Source: Daphnia pulex (Eukaryota > Arthropoda > Branchiopoda > Diplostraca > Daphniidae). From it: a stretch of DNA of 64,000 nt. Where the stretch lies: NCBI RefSeq assembly GCF_021134715.1, contig NC_060026.1:3224001-3288000 (forward strand), written 5' to 3'. Every line of letters begins with the position of its first letter. Within the stretch, counting starts at the first letter, position 1. The notes under the pieces are model-generated. The model did not search any database and had not been told where the DNA came from. It saw only the letters and a program-made list of their open reading frames with translations. Below are positions 12,512 to 21,250 of this stretch, piece after piece. A program made the position numbers and the translations under genes.

Positions 12512-12527
12512 GGCCCTGAAAAGGGCC
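12512..12527 (-). terminator. Histone 3' stem-loop of H3 (left arm)
   Basis: On the minus strand this reads GGCCCTTTTCAGGGCC followed by ACCA, the canonical replication-dependent histone mRNA 3' stem-loop bound by SLBP. It lies about 30 bp past the H3 stop codon. Confidence 0.95.
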
Positions 12528-12556
12528 GATTGGTAAGTCAAAAGGGAATAGGTCGC

Positions 12557-13573
<1,017 letters not shown>

Positions 13574-13617
13574 ATTTGATTCCGATTTATTATTTTAACT
13601 CCTGACTCAATCCAATC

Positions 13618-13633
13618 GGCCCTTTTCAGGGCC
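13618..13633 (+). terminator. Histone 3' stem-loop of H4 (left arm)
   Basis: GGCCCTTTTCAGGGCC followed by ACCA, 45 bp after the H4 stop codon. Confidence 0.95.
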
Positions 13634-14210
13634 ACCATTTACTTAAAGAAAAAGATTTCTTAACCACTTTTTAAACCATATTCTTGTCGACTTTATGCTG
13701 CTACAAGAACAAAATCCTTGAATTTTGAATTAATAAGCATCATTCTTTTATTTCATCTTTGAAAGATTTGATTGACATAGCAGGTGTTGGAGCAATGCGT
13801 CCTAAAGGATCTTGTGATCTGAAACTATGTTAATCCAAATAACTCGATCGAAAAATATCGAGATGCTGTTATGTTATTGATATTGTTTTCTCAGATTTTA
13901 CGCAGTATTTTTATTTTTAACTTTCATATTTAACAAAAATCTTCCTTAGTTCCTTAGTATGTAGAAGGAGTTGCTAACGGAGATAAATTTTAATATCAAT
14001 CATTTTCTAAATCAAATGAATATGTAAAATCAACGCATTGAACCGGATCTGCCAAACTTAAAATTCAGCAGAAAGATAGAGAAAAGCTCTTGATCACAGT
14101 ATTTCCTAACGTTCCGTCGCACTAATCAACAATATGGGTTCAGTTTAGAACTCGATTAGATAATAAATGTCAAAAGTAGTTAGATGTTTTTCCTTTCTTT
14201 AAAATTTGGT
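13634..14210. other. Spacer between H4 and H2B, left arm
   Basis: 577 bp of AT-rich DNA between the convergent H4 and H2B genes. I see no H1 gene or other ORF. The same spacer lies inverted at 36066-36642. Confidence 0.6.
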
Positions 14211-14226
14211 GGCCCTGAAAAGGGCC
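14211..14226 (-). terminator. Histone 3' stem-loop of H2B (left arm)
   Basis: On the minus strand GGCCCTTTTCAGGGCC followed by ACCA, 32 bp past the H2B stop. It is also the first strong 3'-processing signal downstream of the retrotransposon's 3' end. Confidence 0.95.
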
Positions 14227-14258
14227 GTTTGGTTTGTAGAGAGAACAAGAGGATCACT

Positions 14259-14630
14259 CTACTTGGTGCTGGTGTACTTGGTCACTGCCTTGGTGCCTTC
14301 AGACACGGCGTGCTTGGCCAACTCACCGGGCAAGAGCAGACGGACGGCCGTCTGGATTTCCCGGCTGGTGATGGTCGACCGCTTGTTGTAGTGGGCGAGA
14401 CGGGACGACTCTCCAGCGATGCGCTCGAAAATGTCGTTGACGAAGCTGTTCATGATGGTCATGGCTTTGGAGGAGATGCCAGTGTCGGGGTGGACCTGCT
14501 TCAACACTTTGTAGATGTAAATGGCGTAGCTCTCCTTCCTCTTGCGCTTCTTCTTCTTGTCGCCCTTGGCGATGTTCTTCTGGGCCTTGCCGGCCTTCTT
14601 CGCAGCTTTACCGCTTACTTTAGGGGGCAT
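14259..14630 (-). CDS. H2B: Histone H2B, left arm, cut off from its promoter by a retrotransposon
   Basis: Intronless 123-residue H2B: basic tail [17 protein letters not shown], histone fold [19 protein letters not shown], and C-terminus [17 protein letters not shown]. Coding sequence and stem-loop are intact and the same as the right-arm copy. A 5.87-kb non-LTR element inserted 23-34 bp upstream of the ATG has moved the TATA box and divergent H2A/H2B promoter to 20.5 kb. The element is in the same orientation, so H2B could be transcribed only by read-through from it or from a new promoter. The right-arm copy keeps its normal promoter. Confidence 0.97.
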   Translation of the reverse strand: MPPKVSGKAAKKAGKAQKNIAKGDKKKKRKRKESYAIYIYKVLKQVHPDTGISSKAMTIMNSFVNDIFERIAGESSRLAHYNKRSTITSREIQTAVRLLLPGELAKHAVSEGTKAVTKYTSTK

Positions 14631-14652
14631 TCTTGGACTTGGAAATCTCAGA

Positions 14653-14664
14653 AAGTGAAGTCCG
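14653..14664. repeat. Target-site duplication, 3' side of retrotransposon
   Basis: AAGTGAAGTCCG, repeated at 20533-20544. The right arm holds one copy (as its complement) at 35612-35623, which is the empty site. Confidence 0.93.
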
Positions 14665-14683
14665 GTTGGTTGGTTGGTTTTTT
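14665..14683 (-). repeat. AACC-repeat 3' tail of the retrotransposon
   Basis: In the element's sense orientation the 3' end is six A followed by CCAACCAACCAAC and then the target site. A short tandem tail instead of poly(A) is known in I-like elements and suggests slippage during target-primed reverse transcription. Confidence 0.7.
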
Positions 14684-14790
14684 GGGGATGGGGGTTTGAC
14701 GTTTCCAGGCCGGCAGGCCTATTTACGCCACTTGCACATGCGTTTTAGGGAGAAAGCTGGGCACCGGCTTTAGGTTTTTGGTTTCTCTTG

Positions 14791-17700
14791 CTAGAAACCG
14801 AGTCGGGCTTTGATGCCTATGGCATTAAAGAAGTCCAAAACGGCTTTGAGAGTTACCTCGTCGTTGAAATTTAGCAGCTCTTGCAGTGTGGGAGTGTTTT
14901 CGCTCACTACGTACACCATTTCTTCTCGCTCCTTTGCGTACGCCGGGCAGGCCAGCAGTACATGTTCGACATTTTCTTTTTCTTCGGCGTCGCAGTTGCA
15001 GCAGAGACCGGTCGGATGTTTTTTGCGTTTGAACAGACGATAGTTTAGCGGCAGCATGTCGAGGCGAATCTGCGATAAGAACACTTGCTCACTTCTTGAC
15101 TGGCCGAACAGGGAGGCGATTCTTGACACGACTGGACTGTGTCTGTGGGTGAAAAGTCCACATTCCGTTTTCGGCTTGTCCCAGAGGCCTTGCCATTTTT
15201 TCAGGAGGAGGTCTTCAACGTTTTCACGGATGTCGTTTGTGTCTCTTCTGCAGCTGAGGCTAGGTTTTAGCTCCAGCCCATTTTTGGCAGCACGATCAGC
15301 TTGCTCGTTGCCGGATATTCCACTGTGTCCTTTTACCCACGAAAAACTGACAGTTGTGCCAGCTCTGGAGAGTGCTCGCCAGGTGTCCACGGTGCTTGTT
15401 TTGACACTGTTGTTTTCACTACTTGAGTGGAGTATTTGCAATGCCTTTTTTGAGTCTGTTAGGATAACAAAGCTCCCCAGTGTTGCGTGTGCTTCTGCCC
15501 ACTTTACTGCCAGGTGTATTGCTACGAGTTCACACTTTGCTGTCGCCAAACCGTCCACCAGACGCTTCTGCTCAACGATGACTTTCTCTGGTACCACAAA
15601 GGCAACAGCACATCGCCCGTCTTTTGATTTTGCTGCGTCTGTGTAAATGTGGACCACATTTTGCCATTTCAGGTCGTTTGGTGTGTACGTCGTGACTTCC
15701 GGAAGCAAAGCCTGCCATGGCGGGTGCTTGCTGATGGATAATTTCTCGACTGATTTAGGATGATGGTCCAAGGTGTTTGTAACGGACTCGACTCTGGAGA
15801 GAAAACACTGCTCGGCGTTTTTGAACCACTCTTCTTTTTCTGCTAGCAGGTCAGACTTCACCTCGTAGCACCTTAAATAATGTTTGACGCTGGCGAGATT
15901 TCTCCTAAGGTGCAAGGGCATTTCGCCCGTCTCTCGTAGCAGGGCCTCTGTTGCAGTGTCCCTTGGCGCACCCACCACTGTTCTCAGCGCTTGTGCTTGG
16001 ATTTTGTCCAGTTTTTTCTTTGCTGTGATAGAGGCGGACTCGATGAGTTCTCCTCCATAGTCGAGTTTTGAGCGGATCAGAGCCTGGTAGATTTGTAGCA
16101 TGGGCTTTGCGTGTGCGCCCCATTTCGTTCCAGATATGAGGCGTAGTAAATTTAAAACTTTTGAGCACTTGCTGACGACGTCGTCTATTTGTTTGCACCA
16201 ATTTAGTTTGCTGTCGAGTGTCATGCCCAGTAGTTTGATTGACTTTTGCACTTGGATGCTAGCTCCGTCTACTGTGATGCTCAAATTTTCGGGTATATTC
16301 CGCTTGGAAAAAACTATTTCTCCGGTTTTTGCTGCCGAAACTAGGAAGCCCCATAGTCTGAGCTCGACGATAACATCTTGTGTGTCCTTTTCTACCTTTT
16401 TTCTCAGGAAGTGTAAGTTTCGGTGCTTCTGCCAGATGAAAATGTCATCGGCGTACATTCCCGACATACAGGAGCGGCGTTTCTTGGCAATGTCGTTAAT
16501 GAGGATGATGAACAATAACGGGCTGATGACACTTCCTTGTGGTGTGCCGTTTAGGCAGGAGAAGAGCTCGGACCGAGTTCCATTTAACGATACTTGTGCT
16601 GTCCGACCGACCAAAAAGGAGGTAATCCACTTGAGCATGTTGCCTCTTATGCTGAGCTTTTTGAGCTTGTAAATTAGTCCTTTTATCCAGATCATGTCGT
16701 AGGCTTTTTCAAGATCGAGCGTGACTGCCATCACATATCCTTTGTTGTTTAGGGCTGATTGGACCGAATTTTCGAGCCTCACTAAATTGTCCATAGTCCC
16801 TCTGTTTCGTCGGAAACCACTTTGATTTGGGGCGAGGAGGAGATTTTTCTCAAGGTACCAAGAGAGTCTGATTTTAATCATTCTCTCCAGGACCTTGCAT
16901 GGCACCGGGGTAAGCGAGATCGGCCGGTATGACTCCGGTTTCGATGCAGTTTTGTTTGGCTTCAACAAGGGGATGATCAGCGAGTGCTTCCATCCTTTCG
17001 GTAGCGTGCCTTGTTTCCAGGACTCGTTGTACAGGGCCAGTAGCGTACGTAGGGCTGTATCCGGTAGGTGGCGTAGCATTGATAAAGATATTCGGTCGCT
17101 TCCCACTGCTGTATCTTTTGCTTCTTTTAGGGCGGTCGTCAGCTCTTGCATTGAGAAATCTGCATTCATTTCTGCGTCTTCTATCCGTCCGTCCGGCTCG
17201 TCCGCTTCACCATCTTCCATGGACTGTTCGGAAATTCGGCGGTGTTGGAGAAAGGATTCTGATAGGTTGGTGTCACTACTCACTGCTTTGTAATGCTTTG
17301 CAAATAGGTTGGCTTTTGCTGATGACTCCGTAACACACGTCCCATTTTTGTCGAGTAGCACCGAGATCGGTTTTGTTTTGTTGTTTCGCCCCAGCATTTG
17401 GTTGGTTTTTTCCCAGAGATCACGGGACGTTGTGTTCTTGTTTATTGTGCTACAGTGAGCTCGCCAGTGCTCTTTCTTCGCGTTTCGCATCACCGATCGG
17501 CTTTTGTTACGTAAAGTGCTGTATATTTTGTAGTCGTCTGGATTTCTTGATGCGTTTGCTCTCACCCAGGCCTTTTCTTTTTCTTTGATGGCGTCTGCAC
17601 ACGCTGCATTCCACCATGGGACGCCCGGCTTGTGGTGTCCTTGTCGCACGACTGGGATGTGGTTGCTGGCTGCTAGGATGATGGCGTGAGTCACATTGTT

Positions 17701-18534
17701 ATTGAAAACATCAATATCGGTGGAGAAGAGGTCCATGTAGGATATGTCTGCGCACGTTTGAGCAAAGCCGACCCAGTCAGCTTTTTTAAAATTCCACCTA
17801 GAGTTGTTGCTGCGTTCCACGGGGACCGGTATGGCGATGTTTGTCATTACTGGATGGTGATCACTGCCGAACGTTGATTCAGATACGACCGACCAGCTGC
17901 ACTTTGCAGCAATATCTGGCGTTGTTATGGTCAAGTCTAGGACGGAGGATGCTCCTGAACTGGATCTGTACGTTATATTCCCGTCGTTAAGTGCAACTAG
18001 CCCGTTTTCTTCGATGAAAGATACAAGACTGAGCCCTTTGTGGTCGTTTTTCTTTCCTCCCCACATTTCGTGGTGGCTGTTGAAGTCTCCGCACAGAAAA
18101 GGAGTGGAGTCAGGGGGTAAATCTCTGAGGATATTTTCAAAAACTTGCACATCGTTCTCCTGACTTGAGTGGTAGATATTGCAAATGGAGATGCTTTTTC
18201 CGTCGGTGAAAACCTCTACTGCGACTACTTCTAGTGTGGATGGCGGCAGATCAATCTGTCGGAAGGGGGTGCCGATGGCGACAAAAGTCGCTACTCCTCC
18301 TCCAATCCTGTCTCTTCTGTCCGCTCTGATGTGATCGAAGCCGTCAATTTCGAACTCTTTAGACTCGTCTAGCCACGTCTCTTGAATGCAAATAATATTT
18401 GGAGGAGATGTCATTTCAGATAAAAACTTTACGAACTCGGTTCCGTTTGAGTTAAGGGACCTTGCGTTCCATTGGAGTATCCGGATTTGAGTCTTGGGGT
18501 TGTTAAAAGAGAATGCTGTAGATCTGGTCATCAT
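14791..18534 (-). CDS. Retrotransposon ORF2: AP endonuclease, reverse transcriptase, RNase H
   Basis: 1,247 residues. Residues ~15-235 form an exonuclease-endonuclease-phosphatase domain with QWNARS, QET (51-53), GDFN (149-152) and SDHH (224-227). Residues ~500-780 are a reverse transcriptase with SYRPISLTPVPCKVLE, LDLEKAYD, GTPQGSVISPLLF and the catalytic YADD (694-697). A ribonuclease H follows: YTDAAKS, CELVAIHLAVKWAE, LTDSKKAL and WVKGHSGISGNEQADR supply the D-E-D-D/H residues. A CCNC...H...C zinc-binding motif lies near the C-terminus. The ATG overlaps the ORF1 stop as ATGA, implying termination-reinitiation. It makes the cDNA and nicks the target; no breaks are seen. Confidence 0.95.
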   Translation of the reverse strand: MMTRSTAFSFNNPKTQIRILQWNARSLNSNGTEFVKFLSEMTSPPNIICIQETWLDESKEFEIDGFDHIRADRRDRIGGGVATFVAIGTPFRQIDLPPSTLEVVAVEVFTDGKSISICNIYHSSQENDVQVFENILRDLPPDSTPFLCGDFNSHHEMWGGKKNDHKGLSLVSFIEENGLVALNDGNITYRSSSGASSVLDLTITTPDIAAKCSWSVVSESTFGSDHHPVMTNIAIPVPVERSNNSRWNFKKADWVGFAQTCADISYMDLFSTDIDVFNNNVTHAIILAASNHIPVVRQGHHKPGVPWWNAACADAIKEKEKAWVRANASRNPDDYKIYSTLRNKSRSVMRNAKKEHWRAHCSTINKNTTSRDLWEKTNQMLGRNNKTKPISVLLDKNGTCVTESSAKANLFAKHYKAVSSDTNLSESFLQHRRISEQSMEDGEADEPDGRIEDAEMNADFSMQELTTALKEAKDTAVGSDRISLSMLRHLPDTALRTLLALYNESWKQGTLPKGWKHSLIIPLLKPNKTASKPESYRPISLTPVPCKVLERMIKIRLSWYLEKNLLLAPNQSGFRRNRGTMDNLVRLENSVQSALNNKGYVMAVTLDLEKAYDMIWIKGLIYKLKKLSIRGNMLKWITSFLVGRTAQVSLNGTRSELFSCLNGTPQGSVISPLLFIILINDIAKKRRSCMSGMYADDIFIWQKHRNLHFLRKKVEKDTQDVIVELRLWGFLVSAAKTGEIVFSKRNIPENLSITVDGASIQVQKSIKLLGMTLDSKLNWCKQIDDVVSKCSKVLNLLRLISGTKWGAHAKPMLQIYQALIRSKLDYGGELIESASITAKKKLDKIQAQALRTVVGAPRDTATEALLRETGEMPLHLRRNLASVKHYLRCYEVKSDLLAEKEEWFKNAEQCFLSRVESVTNTLDHHPKSVEKLSISKHPPWQALLPEVTTYTPNDLKWQNVVHIYTDAAKSKDGRCAVAFVVPEKVIVEQKRLVDGLATAKCELVAIHLAVKWAEAHATLGSFVILTDSKKALQILHSSSENNSVKTSTVDTWRALSRAGTTVSFSWVKGHSGISGNEQADRAAKNGLELKPSLSCRRDTNDIRENVEDLLLKKWQGLWDKPKTECGLFTHRHSPVVSRIASLFGQSRSEQVFLSQIRLDMLPLNYRLFKRKKHPTGLCCNCDAEEKENVEHVLLACPAYAKEREEMVYVVSENTPTLQELLNFNDEVTLKAVLDFFNAIGIKARLGF

Positions 18535-20231
18535 GTGGCGTCTTTTGACTGGCTGGTTTGTGCACTGGCGGTGCTAACTGCAACGGGGTCGTCTTCTTTC
18601 TTTCTTTTGTTCTTTTTTTTCTTTTTCTTCTTTTCTGGTGTTTTCTGGATTCCTGTAGTGAAGGGAGCAGGTGTAATTTCCTCTTCCTCGACATCGTCGC
18701 TGTCACTGCTTTTGTCGTCTTTGCTGCTGTCGCTGTTTTCACTGCTTTCGTGTGTCAACAGAGCTTTGGCTGCTCCGGCGAGGGTTCTTAGGTGTTGGTT
18801 GTTTGTGCATGCACTCAGGATGTCCATGAATTGCGCCATTATCTTCATGAAGGCTTCCAGCTTTTTTTCTACGCTGGACAATTTATCTTTTCTCCCTCTT
18901 TGCTGTGCCACCTCTTGGAGGGGCTCGGTTGTTTGAGCATTTTTGTCTGGTGATTCGTCGGAGGAGCCTGCGTTTTTCGGTTCCGAGGTTTTTTCTTTTT
19001 GTGTATCGCTCTGATCCGTTGCTTTTGCTGCCGCGGCATATGATTGACCACTTCTTACTTTGGCCACTGCTGCAGATCGAGGGATGTTTTCCACAACTGC
19101 TATTCTGATGACAGCCTTTGCTTCTTTCCACTGGGGGCAGCCACGGAAAGCTGCACTATGGGGGCCCTTGCAGTTTGGGCACTTCCAGTGCTCTCTCGTT
19201 ACCGTGCAGTCTTTGGTGAGGTGCACTCCTCCGCATCTTGCACACCGTTGCTTTCCTCCGCATTCCTTGGCAATGTGTCCCGGCCGGCGACATTTGTAGC
19301 ACTGGGTAGGCTCTGGGATGTATTGGGTTACCCGGTGTATACTGTTCAGTATTTTAACCGAGTCAGGTAACTCCGCCGCTTCAAACGTGACAATGACGCT
19401 GCTTGTAGACTTGTATGGGCCCCCAGGTCGGCTTTCTATGCGCGCAGCGTTTACAATTTTGACGGCGTTGCCCTGGTTGACTGCACTTGCTTCTTCCAGG
19501 AACTCTTCCATAGTAATGAGGTGATGCACTCCATGTACTACACCTTTGCACGTTTTTGGTACCAACGATATGGTCCATGATCCCATGGTTTGGATGGCCA
19601 TCACCTCTAGTAGCTCAGCTGCGCCCGTTGCGACAACGGTTAACGAGCCACCCGGGTTTATCTTCCAGCTGGAGACTGAGCCCTTGCTTACTTGCTCGCT
19701 AAGGCGCTTATTGATTAGAATCGGGCTCACCTTCTTTAGATCTACGATCATGTCGTTTTCTTTTGCTACAAGGCGGGTTTCGAATGAGGTTGTCATTCTG
19801 TTGGCCGGTGGCTGTTTGAATTGTTGGCTTGACTCCGTGGTCGCTTCTGACCTACGGGGAGGAATTGGTGGTGGTTTGCCTCTTGAGGGGAGAGAAGATG
19901 ATTCTGTTTCTCCTGCCGGGCTTGGGGTTTCGATGTCTTTTCTGCCTCGCTTGTTGGACGGTTCTCCTTTTTTTCCTCTTTGCACAATGGTAAAACCCTT
20001 GTCTCGAAGCCACTTATCGGCAGCTGCCTTGCGGCGCCTCCTTTGCTCTTCTTTTTCAGCTTCCGTAGTGGCCTCCTGTTCTTCCTTACGCGATTCCTCA
20101 AAGAAATCTTCTTCCATCGAATCGGGTTCCGGCTCTTCTGCGATCCCCTGCTCGTTGAGCATCAACGGGGCCAGGGACGCCCGAGCGCTAGCGGCGGCCG
20201 CCTTTGCAGCCCTGATCTCCTCTTCATTCAT
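18531..20231 (-). CDS. Retrotransposon ORF1: gag-like nucleic-acid-binding protein
   Basis: 566 residues. The N-terminal ~80 are alanine- and glutamate-rich with a basic patch (EEQRRRRKAAADKWLRDKG), followed by a proline-rich linker (GKPPPIPPRR). The central part resembles the RRM-like region of I/Jockey ORF1 proteins. Three zinc knuckles follow: CYKCRRPGHIAKEC, CARCGGVHLTKDC and CPNCKGPHSAAFRGC. The C-terminus is acidic then lysine-rich. It should coat element RNA and form the RNP that ORF2 joins. The start ATG is the first in the frame and leaves a 301-bp 5' UTR. Confidence 0.92.
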   Translation of the reverse strand: MNEEEIRAAKAAAASARASLAPLMLNEQGIAEEPEPDSMEEDFFEESRKEEQEATTEAEKEEQRRRRKAAADKWLRDKGFTIVQRGKKGEPSNKRGRKDIETPSPAGETESSSLPSRGKPPPIPPRRSEATTESSQQFKQPPANRMTTSFETRLVAKENDMIVDLKKVSPILINKRLSEQVSKGSVSSWKINPGGSLTVVATGAAELLEVMAIQTMGSWTISLVPKTCKGVVHGVHHLITMEEFLEEASAVNQGNAVKIVNAARIESRPGGPYKSTSSVIVTFEAAELPDSVKILNSIHRVTQYIPEPTQCYKCRRPGHIAKECGGKQRCARCGGVHLTKDCTVTREHWKCPNCKGPHSAAFRGCPQWKEAKAVIRIAVVENIPRSAAVAKVRSGQSYAAAAKATDQSDTQKEKTSEPKNAGSSDESPDKNAQTTEPLQEVAQQRGRKDKLSSVEKKLEAFMKIMAQFMDILSACTNNQHLRTLAGAAKALLTHESSENSDSSKDDKSSDSDDVEEEEITPAPFTTGIQKTPEKKKKKKKNKRKKEDDPVAVSTASAQTSQSKDAT

Positions 20232-20473
20232 GTCACCTGCTACCGACAGGTGGCAGTGACAGTGGAAGTGGGGGGTGGGTTTTTGATTTCACTGGGGAAA
20301 AAACAAACACGAGAAATTAAGACTTGATGCCTCCCTTAATTGTCCCAACTTGTGGAACTACAAGAGAGAGCACACTTTGTTTCTTAGATGAGCACTATAA
20401 TTACACACTGATCGAAACTTGTTACACTATATTTCGCAAAGTTATTACGAGCTGCGAGACACAGGTGTACACC

Positions 20474-20481
20474 TATCGATA
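20474..20481. promoter_or_regulatory. DREF-type site TATCGATA in retrotransposon 5' UTR
   Basis: Exact TATCGATA next to the 12-bp palindrome AGGTGTACACCT (20463-20474), about 50-70 bp into the element. TATCGATA is the binding site of arthropod DREF, a regulator of replication-linked genes. A role in element transcription is inferred. Confidence 0.4.
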
Positions 20482-20502
20482 GCAGACGACGTCTCACTCT
20501 GA

Positions 20503-20530
20503 CTCCTTCGCTGATTTTTCAGTGAAGGAG
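20503..20530 (-). other. 5'-terminal hairpin of the retrotransposon
   Basis: Nucleotides 3-30 of the element in sense fold as CTCCTTC, one mismatch, CTGA, an AAAA loop, TCAG, one base, GAAGGAG: an 11-bp stem with a single A-C mismatch at the extreme 5' end of the RNA. Such structures may mark the complete 5' end or act in translation or packaging. Confidence 0.6.
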
Positions 20531-20532
20531 TG

Positions 20533-20544
20533 AAGTGAAGTCCG
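20533..20544. repeat. Target-site duplication, 5' side of retrotransposon
   Basis: AAGTGAAGTCCG, second copy. On the minus strand it overlaps the predicted H2B transcription start. Confidence 0.93.
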
Positions 20545-20830
20545 CTTGTCCGAATTTCTTCTTTATACTGATATCGGCTCCCCTTCACTACTTGATGGTA
20601 GCCAAAACTCTCGTCTCCAGAGACTTGCGTGTATCACGTAGGTGTTCACTCAGGGGCGGAGCTATAGAAAAGGGAAAGAATTTCGAGGCAAGTGAAGATT
20701 TACTATTGGCTACCAAAATTGTATTCTGAATCCAACTTCAAGTCCCTATATAAACGTCGATTTTTCAAATTGTATTCATCACTCGTTCCTTGATTTTAGG
20801 AACCGCGTTTTATCTACTCTCAATCCTAAC
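20545..20830. promoter_or_regulatory. H2A promoter and displaced H2B promoter, left arm
   Basis: Ancestral divergent H2A/H2B promoter. TATATAAA at 20747-20754 on the plus strand serves H2A (ATG at 20831). TATAAAG on the minus strand at 20567-20561 served H2B but now lies about 30 bp upstream of the retrotransposon 5' end, pointing into it. The intact arrangement is at 35326-35645. Confidence 0.85.
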
Positions 20831-21211
20831 ATGTCTGGTCGTGGTAAAGGAGGCAAAGTCAAGGGAAAGTCAAAGACTCGTTCCAGCAGGGCCGGACTTC
20901 AATTCCCCGTCGGTCGTATCCATCGAATGCTCCGCAAAGGATCGTACGCTGAGCGTGTTGGTGCCGGTGCCCCCGTCTACTTGGCTGCCGTCATGGAGTA
21001 CTTGGCCGCTGAGGTCCTCGAGTTGGCCGGTAACGCCGCCCGTGACAACAAGAAGACCCGCATCATCCCTCGTCACTTGCAATTGGCCATCCGCAACGAC
21101 GAAGAGTTGAACAAACTTCTCTCCGGTGTCACCATCGCTCAGGGTGGTGTTTTGCCCAACATCCAGGCCGTTCTCTTGCCCAAGAAGACCGACAAACCCG
21201 CCAAGGCTTAA
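20831..21211 (+). CDS. H2A: Histone H2A, left arm
   Basis: Intronless, 126 residues, [19 protein letters not shown] at the start; the histone fold [20 protein letters not shown] and the acidic-patch segment [12 protein letters not shown] are intact. It ends [12 protein letters not shown] with no SQ(E/D) tail, so it is canonical H2A rather than H2A.X. TATA box and 3' stem-loop are present. Confidence 0.98.
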   Translation: MSGRGKGGKVKGKSKTRSSRAGLQFPVGRIHRMLRKGSYAERVGAGAPVYLAAVMEYLAAEVLELAGNAARDNKKTRIIPRHLQLAIRNDEELNKLLSGVTIAQGGVLPNIQAVLLPKKTDKPAKA

Positions 21212-21234
21212 ACTTCTCCCGTCTTTTAATAAAC

Positions 21235-21250
21235 GGCCCTTTTCAGGGCC
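21235..21250 (+). terminator. Histone 3' stem-loop of H2A (left arm)
   Basis: GGCCCTTTTCAGGGCC followed by ACCA, 24 bp after the H2A stop. Confidence 0.95.

Larger units (their letters stand above)
14665..20532 (-). mobile_element. Full-length I-superfamily non-LTR (LINE) retrotransposon
   Basis: 5,868 bp between 12-bp target-site duplications, defined against the empty site in the right arm. In sense order (minus strand): a 301-bp 5' UTR (20532-20232), ORF1 gag-like (20231-18531), ORF2 endonuclease-RT-RNase H (18534-14791), a 126-bp 3' UTR, and a 3' tail made of AACC repeats rather than poly(A). An RNase H domain in ORF2 and an APE-type endonuclease put it in the I superfamily (I, R1, LOA, Ingi and relatives); I cannot fix the clade by eye. 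Both ORFs are open and the 5' end looks complete, so the copy could be recent and competent. The 3' UTR has no AATAAA. Confidence 0.95.

Noticed and set aside
14184-14699. Open frame antisense to H2B running into the retrotransposon
   Set aside because: Shadow of H2B; no independent protein features.
15056-16672. Plus-strand open frames inside the retrotransposon
   Set aside because: Antisense shadows of ORF2; low-complexity Ser/Cys/Phe-rich products with no domains.
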